64,000 bases of DNA from Anomaloglossus baeobatrachus (lineage: Eukaryota; Chordata; Amphibia; Anura; Aromobatidae): positions 562,147,642-562,211,641 of the forward strand of contig NC_134355.1 of NCBI RefSeq assembly GCF_048569485.1, written 5' to 3'. Below, piece by piece: positions 1 through 10,050 of the stretch (position 1 is its first letter; each line of letters starts with the position of its first letter). A model generated the notes under the pieces. That model was given only the letters and a program-made list of their open reading frames with translations. It had not been told where the DNA came from and ran no database searches. Made by a program: the position numbers and the translations under genes.

Positions 1-55
1 ATGAATGGGAACAACAAACGTCTCCGCATAGGCCACCATTATCTGATCATTCAGG

Positions 56-1229
56 GTACAGGCGAGCGCCGCGTCCTCTGCGTTGCGGGCGGGGGCCGCT
101 TCTCTGGGGGCCCTGCTCGGATCCGGGTTCGCTGCTGCGGCTCGAGTGGTGACCGGACCCGGGCTTGCACGGCCGCCCATCCTCACAATCGTCGGAAAAA
201 GGGGTTATGTACAGAGGGAATTGTCTGTGACACCACCGGTTGGTTGCGGTGAGGGATGGTGACACCGCCGCTGCCTGGTGATGGGGCGCCCGGGGCTGGT
301 GGAACGGGGCAGCAGGATGGAATCCCCTCCACGGGTAGGGGAGGTGTAGTCCCGGGCCCTGTGTCTGTACACGGGAATGATGGCTGCTGGAGGTGGCGTG
401 CCGGATTGGACCGGGGGTCGATGGTGTACTCCACTTCAGTAAGTAAAACCAAGTTGCCAGTGACCGGCGGCCGTTGGAGGGTGTATTCGGGTCCCACACC
501 CTGGTTAGTGAACAGGTGTCCCTTCCTCTTGCACGCTGTGTTTGTCTCTCTTTTTGGACGACATCGCATGGAACGGAGAAGTCCACTCCTGGTTCTGTAT
601 GTATTTGGGAGCTGTGGCCCGTGAAATCTGACCCTTGGGATCTCTGTGGGTTCTGACGGACACCCTATTCCCCGCGTTGGGCTTCCGTCTCGCTCTCTGG
701 GCTTCGGGAGAACAAGGCCTGAAACCTCGTCCTCTGCTGGTTAATTAACAAGCGGGCTTGCAACCTTCCTCGTCCTAGGGTCCAGGTACCCCGACTGTGC
801 ACGGCCTCCGGACCTGATTCCCGCTGTCGGCACCGGCGGGCTACAACCCTGCCCAAATACATTTTAGGTCTACCGCGACCGGTTCTCCGTCGCCTGTTGC
901 CCTGTTCACTGTCTGCCACCTAGCCAGGTAGTCCAAGGGCCCCTACCCCTGACTACACTGCACAGTCTCCGCTTCACTTCCACTCCACTACGAATGTCAG
1001 CTTCAACTGTCAGTACTGAACTCCAACTCATCGTGTTCCCGCCTCTGACACCTCAGGACCCCTAGGTGGGCGTTCTCATCCACCTGATCCCGCCCACTGG
1101 TGTGTCCCTATTATCACGAGGGGGTGGCTAGGGTTTTAATGGCTTTGTGTTGTACCTGAGTGTGGGTTTCTGGTGGTAACAAGGAGGATGTACACTTTTG
1201 TTACTACCTGGTTTTGCCGGGGCGTCACA
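56..1229 (-). mobile_element. Solo LTR, family 1 (TGTGACGCC type)
   Basis: The high-coordinate end reads as a reverse-strand LTR start (TGTGACGCCCCGG) and the body carries the family's CACCACCG and CTACCCGTGG-like blocks. The low end is approximate because it is diverged near the window edge. No internal retroelement sequence is attached and no target duplication could be fixed. Confidence 0.6.
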
Positions 1230-1439
1230 CATTCATCACGTCATTTTGTCATAACTTTTCTGTTTGTATGACGTTGATTCCAGGATCTTGTTTTTTGAAG
1301 GATGAGTTACACTCCCTGCAGGGGCCATGTTTTCATACCTTTACATTATCCTTTTAAAGGGTTGATATCATGCAATGAGTGAGGTTCAGGATCGGTCATC
1401 AGTATGTGATAGTGGGGATCCCGCGCCCTCCCTCCCCAT

Positions 1440-1662
1440 TGATCAGCTGCTCTCATCGCTGCCATAGCCCATATATTTGCAGGTCCCAGGCTATAGTAAC
1501 ATGCTTAAAAAGATCTTTAGAAAAAGTATTTATAAAGATCTTTCATGATATGCAAATGAGCGCAGGGGCTAGTCACAAGGACATTATTTCCCTGCGGTTA
1601 GTCCACCCTCTTAGCATGTTAGCATGCTCACAGGGGAGTGCTACATGTTATTCATTGCCCAG
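1440..1662. repeat. Fragment of Kolobok-like foldback MITE
   Basis: The stretch with AAAGATCTTTAGAAAAAGT, the 'ATGAGCGCAGGGGCTAGTC' block and TTAGCATGTTAGCATGC matches the interior of the complete copy at 30071-30524 and the partial copy at 58085. Termini are missing. The family assignment is by similarity inside this window. Confidence 0.5.
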
Positions 1663-1930
1663 CGTCATACTGTTATTATTATTATACCTACTACATATGT
1701 GGATGGGATTGATAGTAAAGTGTCAGTCTTTGCTGATGACACCAAACTATGTAGGATATTAAAAACTGACCTTGATAGTACAATATTACAAAAAGATCTG
1801 GATAAGATGTCAGAATGGGCAGATACTTGGCAAATGAGATTTAATGCTGATAAATGTAAAGTAATGCACCTAGGACGGAGTAATCCTATAACTGCGTATA
1901 CATTAAATGGAAGTAAACTCGGGACTATAT
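1663..1930 (+). mobile_element. CR1-like LINE fragment (reverse transcriptase)
   Basis: The translation contains the RT catalytic motif FADDTKL, followed by an alternating hydrophobic segment and WADTWQMRFNADKCKVMHLG, which is characteristic of the RT thumb side in CR1/L2-type LINEs. Only about 85 residues survive. The 5' RT, endonuclease and 3' end are absent, so this is a dead fragment. The frame is open over the fragment, which suggests moderate age. Confidence 0.75.
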
Positions 1931-2261
1931 GTAATATGGCCGTCTATATTTGTATATGTATATTCCCTCCATGGTGTTAATACGTCCACATTTATATTTA
2001 GTTATGCACTTCACGATTTTGCACTTTGTATACTATTACCCGATACATGTACGCACGGCCGTCACTGGCTGCCGGCGCTGGTCCGGCTGCTGCGTCTCTA
2101 CCGGTCTTCTGTTCACGGGCCACGTGGTGTCCTGGGCCGGATGGCTGGTGACGCGGCGGCCTGACTGGCGTCGGCAAGTAGCCATGACGACGGGTGCGTC
2201 ACGGAAGTATCTGTTGGTAATTGGAGGCGGGAGATATAAAAAGCCTCTGCTTGGTTGATTA

Positions 2262-2314
2262 GATACGTCCCCTGACGAAGGTAGTGAACTGAAACACGTG
2301 TCGGGAGCCTTATC
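2262..2314 (+). ncRNA. Hammerhead ribozyme motif (short stem III type)
   Basis: The conserved core is present: CTGACGA at 2272-2278, a short stem-loop II, GAAA at 2291-2294, then CACGTG and TC at 2295-2302, giving stem III CAC/GTG with cleavage expected after GTC. Stem I pairs TCCC (2268-2271) with GGGA (2303-2306), and GATA (2262-2265) with TATC (2311-2314) beyond an internal loop. Such minimal-stem-III hammerheads are known from Penelope-like elements and related retro-repeats of amphibians. A TATA-like GATATAAAAAG lies 30 bases upstream, but the carrier element was not identified. Confidence 0.6.
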
Positions 2315-2884
2315 ACCATCAGCGGGAATCTACTCATTGTAAGTAAATAGATTTTAGATAGATACTTTTTTCAACCTTAATAACTATGTATATGTAACTA
2401 TATTAGGATAGGATTTTGGAGACAGGAATACCCCTTTTAGTATAAAGCGTACCTAGAAATCAGGCTGTAGTGTCAGATCAATTTTAGCATAAAATTTTAG
2501 CACCACGCGGTGCTACCGGATCTGCCATCCGTTATCTCTGCTGCTTATAGGCGTCGTCAATGGTTTAGTGTCCAGTGAAGATTACATGACACGGAGCTGA
2601 TCTGCGCATTAAGTAGATGCCATGAAACAGTTGACGTTCCGCAACTGCTTACAAAAAGCTCTGAGAGTGGCTGCTTGGTGGCGGAGTGTTTGACCCCACT
2701 GATCTGATAATGATAATATATTATTTAACCCAGGGAAAGGTCATCAGTATCATTGTGCATAGAATTTTGGTTGGCTGGAGTATACAGGCCAATAAATGGC
2801 CGCCCATTTGTCTTATACAGTATATAGCCAATTGTTCTCGTATTAGCCCCTGATCTTAAAACCTATGGCAGTTTTATTTGTTTT
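2315..2884. other. No gene seen; anonymous sequence
   Basis: This stretch is AT-rich and follows the ribozyme. There are no long reading frames, no clear terminal repeats and no tandem array. It may be the tail of the ribozyme-bearing repeat. Confidence 0.4.
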
Positions 2885-3345
2885 TTAAGGACTCTGTCAG
2901 CACAGAATGATTGTGCAAACCAAGTACAGACGCTCGGTGCATCATGGCGGGGCTAATCATTTATGTGCACCTTTCCACCTACCGTATTTGTTTTCCATCT
3001 ATCTCCACTATCTTCTTTTCTTTGAGTGACAGCTCTGGTTTCATAGAGCAGAGAAGGGTGAAGATAGATGGAAACAATTAGGTGGGAAGGTGCACTTAAA
3101 GGGTCTCTGTCAGCACAGGATGACTGTGCAAACCAAGTACAGGTGCTCGGTGCATCATGCTGGTCTAATCCTTTATAAAAAAAAACTCCCCCCTCTTGTT
3201 TGATTGACAGCTCTGGCTTCATGGAGCAGGGAAGGGTGGAGACTGAGGAAAAAGAAGCAGGTGAGGTGGTGCATTTAAATGATTAGCCCCACCATAATGC
3301 AATGAGCGCCGCTACTTGGTTTAAACAGTCAGTCTGTGCTTACAG
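2885..3345. repeat. Two adjacent TTAA-type MITE copies
   Basis: The motif CTCTGTCAGCACAG occurs at about 2892 and again after TTAAAGGG at about 3098. An inverted form (CTGTGCTTACAGAGTCC) closes the second unit near 3345. Both units share the 'CAAACCAAGTAC..GCTCGGTGCATCATG' block. The TTAA junction suggests a Kolobok- or piggyBac-like non-autonomous family. Confidence 0.45.
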
Positions 3346-3446
3346 AGTCCAATAAACAGCCCATTGTTTTTATGGAGAAACAGTCAACTATATTGTTCTC
3401 GGTAGTTAAAGTGAACATTAAAAGACCACCAATTGGCTACATACAG

Positions 3447-4755
3447 TACAGTGGTATGAAAAGTGTTTGTCCCTTGCTGATTTCTTTTTCTATTGTATGT
3501 TTGTTACACTTAAATGTTTCAGATCACCAAACATTTAAATATTAGACAAAGATAATGTAACGCCCTGGCCTATCAGGTCGTCGCATGGTATTGTGCACCT
3601 GCCCTTCTGCACAGTATCCACCCTTCTTGGTTAACGGATCCTAGTCCTCTGGTGTTTTTAACAGCTAGTCCAATAAAAATCCTAGGAACACTTCCCACTT
3701 GAACCTACCAGACACACCATTGGGGGCCACCCATATGGGGGGTTGGTGAGGAGAAAGTGAGAATTGAGAGTGAAGAGTGGAGAGTTGAGAGTGAAGGAGA
3801 GAGGAGGTGAAGTGGCTCTCGTGAGGAGAGGCCACGGAGGAGAGCTCCTGTGTACTAGGTGGCAGACGTTAGTCTGGGCCTGGTAGGAGCTGGAACCCCG
3901 GTCGCAGGGGACAGTGTCAAGGGGCACGGACTGCCGAGGAGGGCAACCGGCGGCCTTGAGCTATCACCGGGTAGGGGCCAGGGCACGACGGGGTACGTGG
4001 ACCATAGGCCGGAAAGTAGCTTCACGCGTTCCGGTAATTTACCGGACGGGGGTGAAGACTTCAAGTGTCATCCCCAACTCGCTCCAAAATCGGGGTACTA
4101 GCGCACCGATGGGATAGGACATTCCCACTACAGTCCAAAGAAATCCTACGCGTGAACCCTGAGAGCAAGCTCACTCCGTTAGCCATACGGGTGAGCGGGA
4201 CCTGGAGAGTTTCATACCAACGGGTCCAAGTGAGACTAAGATGCCAGGGATAGGACCACAGACCAACAACAACACTGAGGGCACGGATCCAGGCGTGCTC
4301 CCCGCAGACTACGGTGGTGCTCAGAACTTTGGTTTACAAGTTGTCGGTGTGGTTATTCTAGGACTGAGTGAGTATATTGAAAATCCCCTGCACCTATACC
4401 TCAACGGCACCCAAACATCTCCCATCACCAACGGGCCCCCGTGACACAAACCCCCTACCCACGGAGGGGTTAAACATCAGGCTGCCACACCATCGTCACC
4501 GGGCTCCCCAACGGCAGCAGTGATCTCCCATATTACCACACACCGTGGGTGGCGTCACGAACTTTCCAAAACCCCCTGTACATAGCCCCCCCCCTTTTAA
4601 CTCGAGTGTCCGCGCGGACCCCTCGAACCACCGCGGCTCCGGACCTGAGCGGCTCGGCCGCTAACGTGGGGGTGGTACAATAACACAAAATGCAATTTAG
4701 AAATTAAGGTCTTTATTATTAAGGGAAAAAAAATCCAAACCTTCAAGGCAAGGCA
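3447..4755 (-). mobile_element. Tc1-like transposon fragment split by an LTR
   Basis: ACAGTGGTATGAAAAGTGTTTG at 3448 resembles a Tc1/mariner terminus widespread in vertebrates. The sequence runs to 3555, is interrupted by the LTR at 3556-4679, and resumes with ACACAAAATGCA and a 'TTTATTATTAAGGG' segment to about 4755. No transposase coding remains recognisable. Family membership is recalled, not searched. Confidence 0.5.
3556..4679 (+). mobile_element. Solo LTR, family 1, TSD ATAA
   Basis: It begins TGTAACGCCCTGG and ends GGTGGTACA. It is flanked by a perfect 4-bp duplication, ATAA at 3552-3555 and 4680-4683, inside a Tc1-like repeat. Near the 3' end it has GTGGGTGGCGTCACGAAC, a block shared by the family. 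There is no internal region, so it is a solo LTR left by LTR-LTR recombination. Confidence 0.88.
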
Positions 4756-5039
4756 GATCAAAGTATTGTAGGCTAGTGTGGATGACATTGGACGCGTCAT
4801 GCACCCAGACATCAGAAGGAGGAGGACAAATATGGCCGAAAAAGGAGGCACTGGTACCGCATGAGTATGCTGCAATTAACCCCTTCATTTTCGTTTCTCT
4901 TTATGGCTTTGCAAAAACCATAACTGTTTTTTATTATAACCTTAATATAGTTAACAGTTTGCCCTCTGAATTTATGACAATATTCAGTGTTTTTTATGAG
5001 TCTATCAGAATGGCACATCTAGACCTGGCAATCTTTACC

Positions 5040-6771
5040 CATTCTTCCTTGCAGTAGTGCTCCAAATCTGTCAGATTGCGAGGGCGTCTCCTGTGTACAA
5101 GGCTCTATTCAGGTCCACCTACAGATTTTCAATTTGACTTAGGTATAGTTTCTGGCTGGGCCACTCAAAAACTTAAGGGGGCTTTACACGCTACGAAATT
5201 GTTAATGTTTTATCGTCGGGGGTCACGTCATTAGTGACACACATCCGGCGTCATTAACGGTATCGCAGCGTGTAACACTTACCAGCGACCTTAAACATCC
5301 TCCAAAGTGGTGAAAATCGTTCACCATGGTGAGGTCGTCCTAAAACCAAAAATTGTTAATGGTTGTTTATAGATGTTGTTCCTCGTTCCTGCGGCAGCAC
5401 ACATCGCTGTGTGTGACACCGCAGGAGCGAGGAACCTCACCTTACCTGCGGCCCGCCCGCAATGAGGAAGGAAGGAGCTGGGCGGCATGTTCGTCCCGCT
5501 CATCTCCGCTCCTCCGCTTTGATTAGCCGGCCGCTTAGTGACGTCACCGTGACGCCGAACGCACCTCCCCCTTGAGGGAGGGATTGTTCGGCAGTCACAG
5601 CGACGACGACGACCAGGTAAGTGCGTGTGACGCTGCCGTAGCGGTAATGTTCGCTGCGGCAGCGATCACACGATATCCCATGCACGACGGGGGCGGGTGC
5701 TTTTGCGTATGATATCGCTAGCAATTGCTAGAAATATCGTAGCGTGTAAAGCCCGCTTTAGATTTTCTTCAGGCAAAGTCATTCTTTTGTTGATCTGGAG
5801 GTATGTTAAGAGTGGATGTTGTACTGAAAGGTGAAATTAATTGTCAGTTTTTTAGCAGAGGCCGGAAAGCTTTATTGCTTAATTGATTGATATTAGGAAC
5901 TCCTCATAATGCCTTCAAACTTGACTAAAGCTGTCAACGAACAGCCCCAAAGCATAATGCTGCCTCAACCATGCTTCACAATAGGTATGGTGCTCTTTTG
6001 GAGATGCATTGTGTTGGCTTTGTGCCAAACACACCTATTGGAATTATCGACAAACAATTCAGCCTCTGTCTCTTCAGACCATAATAGATTGTTTTGGCAG
6101 ATTTGAAGTATGTTTTAGAAATCCAAATCCACGCTTTCATTTTTTTCTTTGAGGGGAAAAAAAAGGCTTCTGTTTTGCAACCCTACCCCACAAGTCAAAC
6201 ATATGAAGAATATGGAAATTGCTGTCACTTGCAGTACACAATCAATACTTGCAAGAAATTCCTGCAGCTCCTTTAATGTTGCTGTAGGGCTCTTAGCAGC
6301 TTCCTAGACTAATTTTCTTCTTGTCTTTTCATACATTTTTGAGGGATGTTTAGTTTTAGGTAATGTTACTATTGTGCCAAATTTAAGCCACTTCTTGATG
6401 ACCATGGCATATTTATTGACTTGAAAATTTTTTTTTAGTCTTCTCCTGACTGATAACTTAATAGGAATATCCCTTTGCTGTGATGTGAGCTGTTTATGAA
6501 CCATGCATTTTACTGTAAAATACAACTAAGAAAATCCTCCTAGAACAGCTAAATGTTATACGTGACAACTCAGAATCACTGTAAATGATGGCAGCTGTAT
6601 ACTGTATACTATTTAAATGAGTTTAATGTGATTGGTTAATTCTGAACACAACCACATCCCTATTATAAGCGTGTGTTCATTCTTATGCAACCACATAATT
6701 TTAGTTTTATTTTCCCCTCAAAATGATTTCAGCTTATTTCTTAGTGGAATTTGTACAGATTATAGATGACA
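5040..6771 (-). pseudogene. Decayed Tc1-family transposon
   Basis: The antisense strand keeps recognisable blocks of a common vertebrate Tc1 transposase gene, for example the stretch encoding the catalytic region around 5950-6080 (CATAATGCTGCC..ACCATGCTTCACAATAGG) and a 3' non-coding tail ending near CAACCACATAATTTTAGTTTT. The reading frame is broken many times and no catalytic triad can be followed. A TTA-flanked MITE is inserted at 5176-5757. This is an old, inactive copy, recognised from memory of the family. Confidence 0.6.
5176..5757. mobile_element. Harbinger-type MITE, TSD TTA
   Basis: It is flanked by TTA at 5173-5175 and 5758-5760. Its terminal inverted repeats resemble AG(C/G)GGGCTTTACACGCTACGA. 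The core carries the conserved blocks GCAGCACACATCGCT and GAAGGAAGGAG, plus a full CRE palindrome TGACGTCA. Non-coding. It is inserted in the decayed Tc1 copy. Confidence 0.8.
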
Positions 6772-6775
6772 TTAA

Positions 6776-8300
6776 AGGGAACCTGTCACCTGATTTTTCC
6801 CCTATAAACTGCGACTGTGACGCCCTGGACTAGTCACGTCGTCCCATGTAGTCACACACACATCACCCCCCTCCCCGACCAGGTGACAGCAGCCAACCTA
6901 GAAACCCTTGTCACCACCCTCCAGGTTTGATGTCCACACCAGGGGGGACGGAGCCAGGCGGTTGGCTCCGCCCACCGAGGAGTTCACAGGCCTGGAGGCG
7001 GGAAAACAGACGACACAAGTTGTAGTGCAGAGTAGAGAGAAGTCAAGTTCAAGGGCAGACCTGTGTCCAGGCCTGCCAGCAGACTACTCCGGTGGCTGGG
7101 TTGGAGCCCAGTCACCTTTGGCAAGGAGGCAGACGGTGGTGGCCGTCTGCAGGAGCTGGGATTACAGCCGGTGGAACCGTAGGGACCGGGGTCGGGCGGT
7201 GGCCCGCCGGTACCGAAACGGGGAACAGATTGGAAACCGGAGCACCAGGAGGGGTACTCAGACCCAGTACAAAGCCCTGAACCGACAGGGCCGACTCAAA
7301 TCAACTGATTGCAGACTGGACTTTAGGACCTATCCCACACAAGACCCGTTAGAAGACAACAGCCCAACCAGTCACAATAAAGCCACCGCCAAGGCATAGA
7401 GACCGAAAGTGCCAGCGTCTGCGGGCAAACGGGCTCCTACGGCACATAGGGGAGCGGACTACCGTTGCTTAGGCATAGGAGTCAAACATTCATACAAAGA
7501 GGTGCAGGAGAAAGGCGGAAACCACCAACCTATTCTGGGAGAAGCTGCAGCCGGCTGCGGGCCCCGTTCATCACCCCATTTGGTTTACCAGAGACTCCGG
7601 TGTCTTGTGTTATAGTGAGTACACCAGTGCCTTCGGGCTGCGCACCGCGCCACACAGCATCAGCACCCACTCCCCCGCCTCAGCACCTCCCTCGGACCCC
7701 CGGGACCATTGCTCCCCTACCCACGGAGGGGTCAACACCAAGCTGCGCAACACCATCCCCGAGAGGCCTAGTTAACGGCAGCGGTAGTGTCCATCCATTC
7801 ACCACAACCCGTGGGTGGCGTCACGAACTTACATCCCAAACCAAACCACCGCGGCCCCGGCCGTGGAACTTCCCCGCCAAGTCCCTGCATATAGCGCCAA
7901 CTCCCTTGCAGAGCGACATGACCCCTGGGTCCGTGAGAGGCTCGAGCCACCACCCACCGTACGAGCACGGATCCGAGCGGCTCGGCGGTCGCAGCCGAGC
8001 CCGCGGGGAGGTACACATCCACCACCAGTAAGCTCTTATACAGTATTCCAAAATGCTGTATATATCAGTGCTCAGGCCGCTCTGTATAACATAAAAAACA
8101 GCTTTTATCAAACTCACCTGCGGGGCTGTCGGGTCGGATGGGTGTCACAGGTCTCGGTCCGATGCCTCCTCTCTTCCTTCCATCGCCGTGCTCCTTCCTT
8201 GATTTGTGTGGATGACACATCCTACGTCATCCACACAGAGGTTCCATTGCGCTCCTGCACACAAACACTTTCGATGATAGACTGGTAGAGACGGGAGAGG
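6776..8300. repeat. TTAA-type (Kolobok-like) MITE split by an LTR
   Basis: TTAA at 6772-6775 precedes AGGGAACCTGTCACC. The repeat continues after the LTR (6816-8015) with CCACCACCAGTAAGCTCTTATA, then an inverted hairpin TGTGGATGAC..GTCATCCACA. The same family begins at 30529. The right terminus is not evident. Confidence 0.55.
6816..8015 (+). mobile_element. Solo LTR, family 1
   Basis: It starts TGTGACGCCCTGGAC and ends near GGAGGTACA. The GTGGGTGGCGTCACGAAC block lies about 200 bases from the 3' end. It interrupts a TTAA-type MITE. No exact 4-bp duplication could be found, so one end may be off by a few bases or mutated. Confidence 0.75.
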
Positions 8301-8651
8301 GCTTTCATGCTATAGGATGATGTGTAGGGAGACAGTAGGTTGGGGGGGTTGCGCTGCTCTGGTGGTGGTGGTTTGCAGCAGGGTTATTGCAGGTTGTAAA
8401 CTTTCTTTAAGAGCTAGGTTTTTAAGGTCCGTCTGAAGGATTTGAATGTGGCAGTTAATTGGACGTGTTGGGGTGTAGAATTCCAGAGGATGGGGGACAC
8501 TTGGAAGAAGTCATGGAGATGACTGATTGAGGAACAAGTGTGTAGGAGAGAAGGAGGTCTTGGGAGGACCAGAGATAGTATGTTGGAATATATCTTGAGA
8601 TTAGTTCGTAGATATACTGAGGAGACAGATTATGGAATGCTTTGTAGGTTA

Positions 8652-9191
8652 AGCGGGCTTTACACGCTACGATATATCTAACAAGATGTCGGCGGGGTCA
8701 CGTCGTAAGTGACGCACATCCGGCATCGTTAGTGATATCGTAGCGTGTGACAGCTATGAGCGAGAAGAAATACTCACCTTCTCGTTCATCGCTGACACGT
8801 CGCTCATTTTCTAAAAATCGCACGCCCTGTTGTTCATCGTACCCGGGGCAGCAGACATCGCTCCGTGTGACACCCCAGGAACGATGAACACAGCTTACCT
8901 GCATCCCGCCGGCAATGCTGAAGGAAGGAGGTGGGCGGGATGTTTACGTCCCGCACATCTCCGCTTCTATTGGCTGACCGCTGTGTGACGTCGCTGTGAC
9001 GCCGAACACCCCTCCCCCTTTAGGAAGTGGATGTTCGCCGCACACAGCGAGATCATTAGGAAGGTAAGTACGTGTGACGGGGGGTTACAGTATTGTGCGA
9101 CACGGGCAAGAAATTGCCCGTGCTGCACAAATGGGGGCGGGTGCGATCGCAAATGCGATCGCATGAGAAATTGCAACGTGTAAAGCAGGCT
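8652..9191. mobile_element. Harbinger-type MITE, TSD TTA
   Basis: TTA occurs at 8649-8651 and 9192-9194. The termini are AGCGGGCTTTACACGC and its inverse GCGTGTAAAGC-like (here ACGTGTAAAGCAGGCT). The core is the same as at 5176 and 42153. It is inserted into the L2-like LINE. Confidence 0.82.
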
Positions 9192-9346
9192 TTAGTATTA
9201 GTAATTTGAACTGGATTCTTTAGGGAATTGTGAGCCAGGGATTTGCAGAAGGGAGAAGTTGATTAGTTGAGCAGCAGAGTTAGGATGGACTGGAGAGGTG
9301 TAAGAGTGTTAGCAGGGAGGCCAAAGAGGAGGATCTTGCAGTAGTC

Positions 9347-9989
9347 TGTAATACTTATTATATGTTCTGAGGATTTCGATAGCGTAGGGCAATGATCAGC
9401 AGAGACGAGTTTTTGATACAAGATGTTTTATAATCTGTAACCACGGTAGATAACAACGGAACAAACACAGCAATACAAATACACACAATACCTTCCCGAA
9501 ACGGAGCGGAGGGAATTCCCGGGGCCACGCACCGGACTCCCCCAGGGAGACCACCAGAGCGAACCCCTATACAGGGACTGTCCGGCAATCACCCCGGAAG
9601 GCCTAAATGCGCAGCAGCCGGGACACAAGGGGCAAGCGGTAAAAGTCCAGGAGTGTCCGTACGGGATGATTGTCCAGAGTGGTTACGAACCAGAGAGAAC
9701 CGGGCAGAGTGCTGACCGAAGATGGCAGACGGAATCCGGGCACAGCTTGAGGAACCGGGTAAGGTCCAGAGTCGGTCGGTCGGTAGTCTTTAGGAGGATC
9801 CAAAAGCAATCAGGATTAGCAGCAGCAAAGCAGGAGCACACAGCAAGCAGTATACTCAGGCACTGGACTGGGCTGAGAGGCGGCCTTTTAAGCAGCTGGA
9901 CAGGAAGTAGGGCAACAGAACCTTAAAACTCCATGTTAACTGAGGGCAAGCTCATTCAAAAGAGAACTGGAAAACCTGGAAACCTGACA
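9347..9989 (-). repeat. 3' LTR of the chromovirus
   Basis: 643 bp, TG..CA ends (plus strand TGTAATACTT..CCTGACA). It is nearly identical to the LTR at 14427-15054 and adjoins the polypurine tract at 9990-10004. Confidence 0.93.
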
Positions 9990-10050
9990 TTACTCCCCCC
10001 CCCCAGAGACGGCCTCAGGACGGATCAGGGCCCGGCTTGTCCGGGAACCG

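Noticed and set aside
47-624. Overlapping frames of 120-180 codons on both strands
   Set aside because: Fall inside a degenerate family-1 LTR; no conserved domain and similar copies elsewhere do not keep the frame.
6811-8019. A 4-bp TSD for the LTR at 6816-8015
   Set aside because: CGAC on the left and CATC on the right match at only half the positions; not claimed.
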